Below are positions 7,975-15,126 of a stretch of DNA of 64,000 nucleotides, one piece after another. Origin of the DNA: Flavobacterium ardleyense. GTDB taxonomy: Bacteria; Bacteroidota; Bacteroidia; Flavobacteriales; Flavobacteriaceae. A program made the translations under genes and the position numbers. Each line of letters opens with the position of its first letter. The first letter of the stretch is position 1. The stretch is taken from contig NZ_CP137891.1 of the NCBI RefSeq assembly GCF_033547075.1, forward strand, positions 1,116,001 to 1,180,000, in the 5' to 3' direction. The notes beneath the pieces were generated by a model, which was given only the letters and a program-made list of their open reading frames with translations, was not told where the DNA came from and searched no databases.

Positions 7975-8361
7975 TTAACGTTTAGAGAACTGGAATTTCT
8001 TACGAGCTTTCTTCTGACCGAATTTCTTACGTTCAACCATTCTTGGATCTCTTGTAAGAAGACCTTCTGGTTTCAAGATTGCTCTGTTTTCTGCGTCAAC
8101 TTCACACATTACACGAGCAAGAGCCATTCTCACAGCTTCTGCTTGTCCAGTGCTACCACCTCCGTAAACGTTTACTTTTACATCAAAGTTTGAAGCATTT
8201 TCTGTCATAGCCAGAGGTTGCATAACTTTGTACTGCAAAGTAGCAGTTGGGAAATACGTTGCGAATTCTTTTTTGTTAACTGTAATTTGTCCCGTTCCTT
8301 CTGTAACGTATACACGAGCAACCGCAGTTTTTCTTCTTCCGATTTTGTGGATTGTAGCCAT
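7975..8361 (-). CDS. rpsI: 30S ribosomal protein S9
   Basis: S9 binds the 3' major domain of 16S rRNA, and its C-terminal tail reaches the P-site tRNA. The 128-residue protein begins IHKIGRRKTAVARVYV and carries NVYGGGSTGQAEAVRMALAR, both standard for S9. It ends in the basic tail KKFQFSKR. Its ATG overlaps the rplM stop codon by one base (TAATG), so the two are translationally coupled. A spacer of about 240 bases with AATCTTT repeats separates it from rpsB. Confidence 0.98.
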   Translation of the reverse strand: MATIHKIGRRKTAVARVYVTEGTGQITVNKKEFATYFPTATLQYKVMQPLAMTENASNFDVKVNVYGGGSTGQAEAVRMALARVMCEVDAENRAILKPEGLLTRDPRMVERKKFGQKKARKKFQFSKR

Positions 8362-8816
8362 TACTTAAGGTCGTTTAGGTTAACAGTTTTAGGTTGTTGA
8401 GCTTCATGTTTATGAGCCGAACCTACATTTACATTTAAGTTTCTGAAAAGTTCAGCACCAAGTTTGTTCTTTGGTAACATTCCTTTTACAGCTTTTTCTA
8501 CTAAGATTGCAGGGTTTTTCGCCTGTAATACTTTTGCAGTCAAAGATCTTTGACCTCCTGGGTAGCCAGTGTGGCGGATGTACGTTTTATCGTCCATCTT
8601 GTTTCCAGTTAGGTTAATTTTTTCTGCATTAATAACGATAACGTTATCTCCGCAGTCCACGTGTGGTGTATAACTTGGTTTGTATTTTCCTCTAAGGATC
8701 ATAGCGATTTTAGAAGCAAAACGACCTAAGTTATGACCTTCAGCATCTACAACAATCCACTCTTTCGTGACAGTGGCTTTGTTAGCTGACATTGTCTTGT
8801 AGCTTAATGAGTTCAC
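8361..8816 (-). CDS. rplM: 50S ribosomal protein L13
   Basis: L13 is an early-assembly protein of the large subunit. The 151-residue protein contains the L13 signatures VDAEGHNLGRFASKIA, YTPHVDCGDNVIVINAEKI and RHTGYPGGQRSLTAKVL, and ends in the family's VNLNDLK. An internal Met at residue 9 is possible, but Bacteroidota L13 commonly carries this N-terminal extension, so the 8816 start is kept. It opens the rplM-rpsI-rpsB-tsf operon behind a well-formed promoter (8862-8891) and a short leader hairpin. Confidence 0.97.
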   Translation of the reverse strand: MNSLSYKTMSANKATVTKEWIVVDAEGHNLGRFASKIAMILRGKYKPSYTPHVDCGDNVIVINAEKINLTGNKMDDKTYIRHTGYPGGQRSLTAKVLQAKNPAILVEKAVKGMLPKNKLGAELFRNLNVNVGSAHKHEAQQPKTVNLNDLK

Positions 8817-8861
8817 AATAATAATTTTTAATTAAACATTCCATCCCCAATAAAGGGGTTG

Positions 8862-8891
8862 CAAAAGTACAATTAATTATTTTAAAACCAA
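8862..8891 (-). promoter_or_regulatory. Promoter of rplM-rpsI-rpsB-tsf
   Basis: On the minus strand TTG (8889-8891), 19 bases, then TACTTTTG (8862-8869) fits the Bacteroidota TTG-N19-TAnnTTTG promoter. Just downstream CCCC-TTTATT-GGGG forms a small hairpin in the leader (about 8846-8859). Confidence 0.8.
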
Positions 8892-9071
8892 ACCACTTAA
8901 AAGAATAATTTAAATAGTTTTCTCGCTGATTATCAACGCGGTATTTATGGGAGTAAAATTTCAAGTATGTTTTAACCCAATGCGTATCTCCAATTAAGTT
9001 AGAGTGGGAGATTGCATTCGCAAAAATAGTGATTTCAAGAGAAGTTTTCAAAAGGATATTTTGTTTTTTTT

Positions 9072-9153
9072 GGAGCTTTATCCCGCTATCCACTATATCT
9101 TTTTCTTTTTTCTAAGAAAAAAAGAAAAAGGATGCCGTTGCTATCGGGGCTAG
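9072..9153 (+). repeat. Dispersed hairpin repeat, family 1 copy E1
   Basis: The flank CGCTATCCACTATATC leads into a hairpin whose arms are tctttttctttttt (from 9098) and aaaaaagaaaaagga (to 9132), then GATGCCGTTGCTATC. Other copies are at 18798-18910, 20868-21002, 22624-22745 (minus), 43412-43541 and 55654-55744. Confidence 0.85.
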
Positions 9154-9169
9154 AAAATCCTCGCCATAG

Positions 9170-9222
9170 TCCAAACCCCATCCTCCCCCCAGCCCCCTCC
9201 GAAGGAGGTGGAGCCTGAACGT
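9170..9222 (+). repeat. Dispersed GC-rich hairpin repeat, family 2
   Basis: CCCCCTCC and GGAGGTGG form a hairpin ending GGAGCCTGAACG. A homologous copy lies on the minus strand at 22553-22613. Both sit just downstream of a family 1 repeat in the same relative orientation. Confidence 0.7.
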
Positions 9223-9437
9223 GAATTAGTTATTGGTGATTTTGTTGTAGGTTAGATGGCTTTACTCGCCGGTTTACTCACGCAAACTTATCATCCGAAC
9301 TATAGAATATTGCAATACCAAACTGGTACTCACTGAAAATTTTCAACCGAACTAAGCAGGACGCTAATCTCTAACTTGCACCCACGCAAATTTTTACTGA
9401 TGACGAAGGAAATACGCTAACATCAAACCACCTCCCG

Positions 9438-9492
9438 CGCAAACTTGTCATCCTGACGAGGGAAGGATCCAATTTGAGACTCAATCTCATAT
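9438..9492 (+). repeat. Dispersed repeat shared with 5481-5556
   Basis: AACTTGTCATCCTGACG ... AATTTGAGACTCAATCTCAT matches 5481-5556, except that the latter carries about 28 extra bases in the middle. Confidence 0.65.
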
Positions 9493-9778
9493 AATCAAGG
9501 ACGTTATAAATAGTCCTTTTTATGAACCGTAGTATGAGAAAGTTCGAAAGTAAGTTAGTTTTGCACAGTGATGTACAGATATGTGAATTGTACTTTTTGA
9601 AAAAAAATTATGATATTTTACACAATAATTACACCTTCAATCGAAGACAAAATCCCCTTCTTTCCCCCGTTCAATCAAAGACGAAAACCTCAAATTTCGC
9701 AATCAACTTGTTGTGAGCAGCGTTCTTTCGGCGAAAGCCAAAAAACTTTTTTCGTCGGGATTTTTAATACAAAAAAGA

Positions 9779-9820
9779 AGGGACTATTCAGAGTATAAAA
9801 TTATACTTCAAATAGTCCCT
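9779..9820 (-). terminator. Terminator of polA
   Basis: AGGGACTATT (9779-9788) pairs with AATAGTCCCT (9811-9820), with further pairing inside. On the minus strand a TTCTTTTTTG tract follows. It sits 21 bases past the polA stop. Confidence 0.8.
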
Positions 9821-9841
9821 AATAGCTTTAATCTCCAATTT

Positions 9842-12649
9842 CTAATGCGCTTCCAGCCAATCTTTACCCATTCCTAACTCAACAGTCAAAGGCACATCAA
9901 GCTTGAATGCATTTTCCATTTCGTGCTTGATAAGTGGCTGAATTTTCTCTAATTCGGAGTTATGAACATCAAACACAAGCTCATCGTGTACTTGCAACAA
10001 CATTTTGGATTTCCAGTTTTCATCGGTCAATCTTTTGTGAATATTGATCATCGCAATTTTGATAATATCCGCGGCCGAACCTTGAATAGGCGCGTTCACA
10101 GCATTACGCTCGGCGGCAGATCTGACCATTGCGTTTTGCGAATTTATATCTTTCAAATAACGACGCCTGCCCGAAATTGTCTCGGCATACCCGCGCTCGC
10201 GAGCCAAGTCTATCTGCTCCTGAATATAATTTTTAAGCTGCGGATAACTTGCATAGTACGCATCAATCAAGTCCTTGCTTTCTGCACGTGACAATGAAGT
10301 CTGATTGCTCAATCCAAAGGCCGAAACTCCGTAAATAATTCCGAAATTGACCGTTTTGGCGTGGCTTCTCTGCTCGCGGGTGACATCTTCGACTGCGACA
10401 TTAAATACTTTGGCAGCGGTAGATTTGTGAATATCTTCGTTGGCATTAAAAGCTTCGATCATGTTTTTCTCGCCACTTAAAGCTGCGATAATTCTTAATT
10501 CAATTTGAGAATAATCCGCAGAAACAATGGTGTAATTTTCATCTCTTGGCACAAAAGCTTTCCGGATTTGACGGCCGCGCTCGGTTCTAATCGGAATATT
10601 CTGCAAGTTTGGATTGTTGGAGCTCAGTCGACCTGTTGCTGCAACCGCTTGCATATATTCGGTGTGAATGCGACCTGTAGAAGCGCAAACCTGCAAAGGC
10701 AGCGCATCCACATAGGTATTCTTAAGTTTTATAAGTTGTCTGTATTCTAAAATTTCGGCAACAATAGGATTCTCATCTGCCAGAAGAGAAAGTACTTCTT
10801 CGCCAGTTGCATATTGCCCAGTTTTGGTTTTCTTCTGCTTTGCGCCACCAATCTGAAGTTTGTCAAACAAGATTTCACCCAATTGCTTTGGAGATCCAAT
10901 ATTGAAGGTCTCGCCTGCAGTCTCGTGAATTTTAGCTTCTAAATTCTGAATGTCCTTGTCCAATTCGAAGGACAAAGTTTTTAAGAAATCTACATCAAGT
11001 CGAATTCCTTCTGTCTCCATATCGGCAAGAACCACAAGAAGCGGAATTTCGATTGTTTCGAAAAGCTTGGTTGCTTCGTTTTCTTCAAGCGATTTTTCGA
11101 AAACAGTTTTCAGCTGCCCTGTAATATCGGCATCTTCGACCGCAAATTCTTTTAGATCTTCGAGAGGAACCAACCTCAGGCTAATCAGCGTTTTTCCTTT
11201 GCCGATAAGTTCACTCTGTGTCTTTGGAGTGTAATGTAAATATGTTTCAGATAATACATCCATACTATGGCGCATATCCGGATTGATCAAGTAGTGTGCG
11301 AGCATCGTATCAAACAATTTTCCCGAAACGGTGATTCCGTAGCGAGACAATACTTTAAGATCGTATTTTAAATTATGACCAATTTTTTCGATGGTTTCAC
11401 TTTCAAAAAATGGTTTAAATTTTTCGAGAGTTGCTTTTGCTTCATCGGCATTTTCTGGAAGTGGCAAGAAAAACCCTTGGCCTTTTTCCCAAGAAAACGC
11501 AAGTCCGACTAACTTGGCTTCTAAGAAATCTGTCGAAGTAGTTTCGGTGTCAATGCTCACAGAGGTCTGCTTGAGTAAATTTTGCAACAGCAATTTTATT
11601 CCCATTTCACCCTGAATCAATTGATAAAAATGAGTGGTATTGCTCAAGATATTGAATTGCTGCATACTGATTTCTTCTCCGCTCTCACTAGTGAAAGTCG
11701 AAAACAGATCGGGTACGGCATTATTCGCGCTTGGTTTTGTGGCTTTCGCCGAAGGTTCGTCGCCACTATAAAACAGATTGTTAAACTGCTCTGCCATTCT
11801 TCTGAATTCCAGTTCCTGAAAAAGCGCTTCCACCTTTTCTGAATCAGGGCGAGTCAATTCGTAATCTGTCTCATTAAAAGTTACATCACAATCGCATATA
11901 ATGGTCGCCAGCGTTTTTGACATTAACGCTTTCTCATGATTCTCTTCTATATTTTGTTTCATCTTCCCTTTCAGTTGATGCGAATTGGCAAGAAGATTTT
12001 CTATAGTTCCAAACTGCTTTAGGAATTTCTTGGCGGTCACTTCGCCAACTCCGGGAATTCCCGGGATATTATCAACCGCATCGCCCATCATTCCCAAAAA
12101 GTCAATAACTTGGTCCGGTCTTTCGATTCCAAATTTCTCCAAAACCTCAGGAACGCCCAATATCTCGATTCCATTTCCCATTCGGGCAGGTTTGTACATA
12201 AAGATATTTTCGGACACTAACTGTGCAAAATCCTTGTCAGGAGTAACCATATAAACTTGATAATTCTGCTTTTCGGCCTGCTTTGCAATTGTTCCTATCA
12301 AATCATCAGCTTCGCAACCTTCCAATTCAACTATCGGAATATGCATTGCTTTCAAAATATCTTGTATATAAGGAATAGCAATTCGGATCGCTTCGGGAGT
12401 TTCGCTACGATTGGCTTTATAATCGGTAAACATTTCTGTCCGAACGTGACTTCCACCTTTGTCAAAAGCTACGGCCAAATGATCCGGTCTCTCTCGTTTG
12501 ATGACATCCATTAGCGAATTCATAAAACCTAAAATCGCCGATGTATCCATTCCTTTTGAGTTGATACGCGGGTTTTTTATAAATGCATAATAGCCTCTAA
12601 AGATTAAAGCATAAGCATCAAGCAAGAAAAGTTTTTTTTGTTGTGACAT
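9842..12649 (-). CDS. polA: DNA polymerase I
   Basis: PolA fills repair gaps and removes Okazaki primers. The 935-residue chain has three complete domains. The 5' nuclease (about 1-290) contains GCEADDLIGT and DAVDNIPGIPGVG. The 3'-5' exonuclease (about 335-520) keeps DTET (367-370), HNLKYD (D430) and FAVEDAD (D508), so proofreading should be active. The polymerase domain (about 560-935) has motif A DYSQIELR (from 712), motif B KTVNFGIIYG (from 765) and motif C QVHDE (886-890). The linker between nuclease and exonuclease (about 295-330) is low complexity. Its coding sequence at 11739-11753 holds the same GTGGCTTTCGCCGAA word that marks the 29 kb tandem repeats. It is transcribed alone. Confidence 0.98.
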   Translation of the reverse strand: MSQQKKLFLLDAYALIFRGYYAFIKNPRINSKGMDTSAILGFMNSLMDVIKRERPDHLAVAFDKGGSHVRTEMFTDYKANRSETPEAIRIAIPYIQDILKAMHIPIVELEGCEADDLIGTIAKQAEKQNYQVYMVTPDKDFAQLVSENIFMYKPARMGNGIEILGVPEVLEKFGIERPDQVIDFLGMMGDAVDNIPGIPGVGEVTAKKFLKQFGTIENLLANSHQLKGKMKQNIEENHEKALMSKTLATIICDCDVTFNETDYELTRPDSEKVEALFQELEFRRMAEQFNNLFYSGDEPSAKATKPSANNAVPDLFSTFTSESGEEISMQQFNILSNTTHFYQLIQGEMGIKLLLQNLLKQTSVSIDTETTSTDFLEAKLVGLAFSWEKGQGFFLPLPENADEAKATLEKFKPFFESETIEKIGHNLKYDLKVLSRYGITVSGKLFDTMLAHYLINPDMRHSMDVLSETYLHYTPKTQSELIGKGKTLISLRLVPLEDLKEFAVEDADITGQLKTVFEKSLEENEATKLFETIEIPLLVVLADMETEGIRLDVDFLKTLSFELDKDIQNLEAKIHETAGETFNIGSPKQLGEILFDKLQIGGAKQKKTKTGQYATGEEVLSLLADENPIVAEILEYRQLIKLKNTYVDALPLQVCASTGRIHTEYMQAVAATGRLSSNNPNLQNIPIRTERGRQIRKAFVPRDENYTIVSADYSQIELRIIAALSGEKNMIEAFNANEDIHKSTAAKVFNVAVEDVTREQRSHAKTVNFGIIYGVSAFGLSNQTSLSRAESKDLIDAYYASYPQLKNYIQEQIDLARERGYAETISGRRRYLKDINSQNAMVRSAAERNAVNAPIQGSAADIIKIAMINIHKRLTDENWKSKMLLQVHDELVFDVHNSELEKIQPLIKHEMENAFKLDVPLTVELGMGKDWLEAH

Positions 12650-12821
12650 AGAAAAATTTATTGAAGCGTAAAATTAATCAAAGCAACTGAATATGGCTGT
12701 CTAAATAATATTTAAAATCTTTTGGATAATCAGGTGCGCAAAACTCAGTTCATCGTTAAAGTTTTCTTTAGCATTCTGCGAAAACATTGTATAAATTGTT
12801 TATTTGCATAAAAATTATTGT

Positions 12822-14054
12822 ATGACCCGTTGGATTATCCTCGTAATTGTAGTTTTGGCGGTTGAATTTTACGCCTTCCAAGCAATAAAAAATGCCTTCC
12901 GAATTAAATGGATTGCTTATGGTTACGAAATTATAAGTGTAGTAGCACTGATTTTTGTTATTTGGACATTTACCCAATTTGATAGACACGAAGGTCAAAC
13001 AAAACTTACACTCTATAGTGCGAGTATTTTACTTATACTATCCATTCCAAAAATCATTTTGACTTTAATACTTTTTGGAGAAGATTTGGTCCGACTATTT
13101 AATGCAGTCGTTCATTACTTCATGCATCAAGAATCTCTTGAGGGACATATGCCAGACAGACGCAGATTTGTTAGTCAAATAGCGTTGGGTTTGGCAGCAG
13201 TTCCGTTCTTTAGTTTGATTTACGGCGTGCTTAAAGGGAAGTACGATTATAGAGTAATTAAGCAGGCGGTGTTTTTTGAAGATCTTCCCGATTCTTTTGA
13301 CGGTTTTACGATCACTCATATTTCAGATTTACACAGTGGAAGTCTCGATAATCCTGAGAAAATTCAATATGCTGTAGATTTAATCAACGAGCAGAATTCA
13401 GATTTGGTAGTCTTTACTGGTGATATTGTAAATAGTCTGGCCAGCGAAATGACTCCTTGGATTGATACTTTTAAGCAAATTCACGATGCGCCTTTTGGTA
13501 AATTTTCTATTTTGGGAAATCACGATTACGGCGAATATATTATTTTTGACTCTAGAGAAGAGAAAGAGGCGAATTTTGAAGCTATAAAAGCACTTCATGA
13601 AAAAATTGGATTTAAGCTATTGCTAAATGAAAACAAGATTTTGAAAAGAGGCGCGGATTCAATTGCACTAATTGGAGTTGAAAATTGGGGGCACCGCTTT
13701 AGAAAGGCGGGTGATTTGAATATTGCTTCTCGAGGTTTGGCAAATTCTGATTTCAAAATATTATTGAGTCACGATCCCTCGCATTGGGAAATGGAGGTCA
13801 AGAAAGATCCTCGAAAATACCATCTTACACTTGCTGGGCATACGCACGGTTTTCAATTTGGAATTGAAATTCCCGGCTTTATCAAGTGGAGTCCAGTATC
13901 TTTCGTTTACAAACAATGGGCAGGACTTTATGAACATTTAGGTAGGTTTATTTATGTGAATAGAGGGTTGGGTTTTCACGGCTACAGTGGTCGAGTGGGA
14001 ATTTGGCCTGAGATTACTGTCTTGAAGCTAAAAAAGAAACAAAAAATATCGTAA
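12822..14054 (+). CDS. Membrane-anchored metallophosphoesterase
   Basis: This 410-residue calcineurin-type phosphoesterase has several N-terminal membrane segments within about the first 90 residues and another hydrophobic stretch near 120-140. The catalytic domain has all metal-ligand motifs: ISDLHSG (D-x-H), FTGDIVN (GD), LGNHDYGEY (GNHD), LLSHDPSHW and LAGHTHGFQFG. This layout resembles the YkuE/LpxH-like membrane phosphoesterases, some of which act on lipid-linked pyrophosphates, but the substrate cannot be assigned. I choose ATG 12822; the frame also opens at a TTG at 12804, which adds six polar residues and is less likely. It is divergent from polA. Confidence 0.88.
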   Translation: MTRWIILVIVVLAVEFYAFQAIKNAFRIKWIAYGYEIISVVALIFVIWTFTQFDRHEGQTKLTLYSASILLILSIPKIILTLILFGEDLVRLFNAVVHYFMHQESLEGHMPDRRRFVSQIALGLAAVPFFSLIYGVLKGKYDYRVIKQAVFFEDLPDSFDGFTITHISDLHSGSLDNPEKIQYAVDLINEQNSDLVVFTGDIVNSLASEMTPWIDTFKQIHDAPFGKFSILGNHDYGEYIIFDSREEKEANFEAIKALHEKIGFKLLLNENKILKRGADSIALIGVENWGHRFRKAGDLNIASRGLANSDFKILLSHDPSHWEMEVKKDPRKYHLTLAGHTHGFQFGIEIPGFIKWSPVSFVYKQWAGLYEHLGRFIYVNRGLGFHGYSGRVGIWPEITVLKLKKKQKIS

Positions 14055-14069
14055 TTGTGTTAATAATAG

Positions 14070-14077
14070 TACATTTG
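14070..14077 (+). promoter_or_regulatory. -7 promoter element before the thioredoxin-like gene
   Basis: TACATTTG matches TAnnTTTG, 16 bases past the phosphoesterase stop. No TTG at normal spacing was found, so this is tentative. Confidence 0.4.
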
Positions 14078-14131
14078 TATAACTATTTTGCCCGATTTAA
14101 TTAATAAATTGCCAACATAAAACAATAATAG

Positions 14132-14428
14132 ATGTCAAAATTCGGAGAACTTATACAAGCAAAGACCCCAGTTTTAATTGGCTTTTATGCAGACTGGAAT
14201 GAGCAGTCGGGAGATATACATCCTATCATTAGAGATGTGGCTGCTGCACTTGGCGATAAAGCAAGAGTGATAAAAATTGATGTCGATAAGAATCAAGAAC
14301 TTTCTGATGCTTTACGAATCAAGACACTTCCCACTTTGATGATCTATAAAGATGGCCAAATGGTATGGAGACAATCAAATGCGGTTGACGCAAATTCACT
14401 TATTACCATAATTGGCGAGTACTTCTAG
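14132..14428 (+). CDS. Thioredoxin-fold protein lacking all cysteines
   Basis: This 98-residue protein has the full thioredoxin pattern. The strand before the active site reads VLIGFYADW; where WCGPC is expected the sequence is WNEQS. The middle strand is VIKIDVDKNQEL, and the cis-proline loop LPTLMIY is intact. There is no cysteine anywhere, so it cannot be a disulfide reductase. Substitution only at the active site, with the fold kept, suggests a binding or chaperone-like role (inference). The gene ends in a 3-base overlap with the convergent polysaccharide deacetylase gene and stands behind a candidate -7 element at 14070. Confidence 0.85.
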   Translation: MSKFGELIQAKTPVLIGFYADWNEQSGDIHPIIRDVAAALGDKARVIKIDVDKNQELSDALRIKTLPTLMIYKDGQMVWRQSNAVDANSLITIIGEYF

Positions 14429-15060
14429 TCTAGTAATTTACATTCAAAATCATTTTCTTTAAGAAATTGCAGCACTTTTGGCAATGCGAACTGTAAATTT
14501 GGCCACGCTTTTTCGCTGTCATGAAAAATGATGATGCTCCCTGCTAGTACATTATTCAAAACATTCTGTAGGCATTCTTCGGGCGTGATTGTCTGATCAA
14601 AGTCGGCGCTGAGTACATCCCACATTACAATTTTATAGCCTTTTTGTAAAACTGCTGTTGCTTGGCGCGGAGTAATTTTGCCGTAAGGCGGTCTAAAATA
14701 CTTCTGCTGCTGATTGGGCAAATTCCCTATCGCATTTTCACATTCTTCAATATTTTTCAAATAAACATCGGTCGAATTTCTCCAACCATTGATGTGGTTT
14801 TGGGTGTGATTGCCAACCGCATTTCCAGAATCCAACAACCGCTGAAAAATTTCATGTTGCTCTTCTACGTTTTTTCCAATACAAAAGAAGGTCGCCTTAG
14901 CATTGTACTGCTGCAACTGCTGCAAAACCCAATCGGTAATTTGTGGCGTTGGTCCATCATCAAAAGTTAGGTATACTACCTTATCATTCTGCTCCTTGCT
15001 CCACATATATCTCGAGAAGATTTTCTTAATAATCCAATGTGTCTTTACCCAGTAAAACAT
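14425..15060 (-). CDS. Polysaccharide deacetylase (NodB domain)
   Basis: This 211-residue metal-dependent carbohydrate esterase 4 protein removes N-acetyl groups from cell-wall or exopolysaccharide sugars. All five NodB motifs are visible: TFDDGP (motif 1, catalytic and metal Asp), GNHTQNH (motif 2, metal His pair), RPPYGK (motif 3), DVLSADFD (motif 4) and IIFHDS (motif 5). There is no clear signal peptide, only a mildly hydrophobic, Trp-rich N-terminus. It is probably expressed separately from the DUF2723 gene upstream, since a terminator lies between them. The substrate is unknown. Confidence 0.92.
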   Translation of the reverse strand: MFYWVKTHWIIKKIFSRYMWSKEQNDKVVYLTFDDGPTPQITDWVLQQLQQYNAKATFFCIGKNVEEQHEIFQRLLDSGNAVGNHTQNHINGWRNSTDVYLKNIEECENAIGNLPNQQQKYFRPPYGKITPRQATAVLQKGYKIVMWDVLSADFDQTITPEECLQNVLNNVLAGSIIIFHDSEKAWPNLQFALPKVLQFLKENDFECKLLD

Positions 15061-15076
15061 ACAAACAATATAATAA

Positions 15077-15107
15077 AAAAAGGCAGAACATTACTGTCTG
15101 CCTTTTT
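15077..15107 (-). terminator. Bidirectional terminator between DUF2723 and deacetylase genes
   Basis: AAAAAGGCAGA pairs with TCTGCCTTTTT around a 9-base loop, with A- and T-runs on either side, 20 bases past the DUF2723 stop. Confidence 0.85.
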
Positions 15108-15126
15108 AAAAATAACTCAAAATTTT

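Larger units (their letters stand above)
8893..9841. other. Repeat-rich gap between rplM and polA
   Basis: No convincing gene lies here. The gap contains a hairpin repeat (9072-9153), a second GC-rich hairpin repeat (9170-9222), a repeat shared with the 5.5 kb gap (9438-9492), a CTTTCGGCGAAAG palindrome (9725-9737) also found in the 29 kb array, and the polA terminator. Confidence 0.7.

Noticed and set aside
8782..9093. 103-residue open frame upstream of rplM on the minus strand
   Set aside because: It overlaps the rplM promoter, leader hairpin and start, has no recognisable domain, and reads through a repeat.
9522..9798. Two overlapping small open frames of about 60 residues before the polA terminator
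   Set aside because: No similarity or signal features, overlapping frames, and location in a repeat-rich gap.
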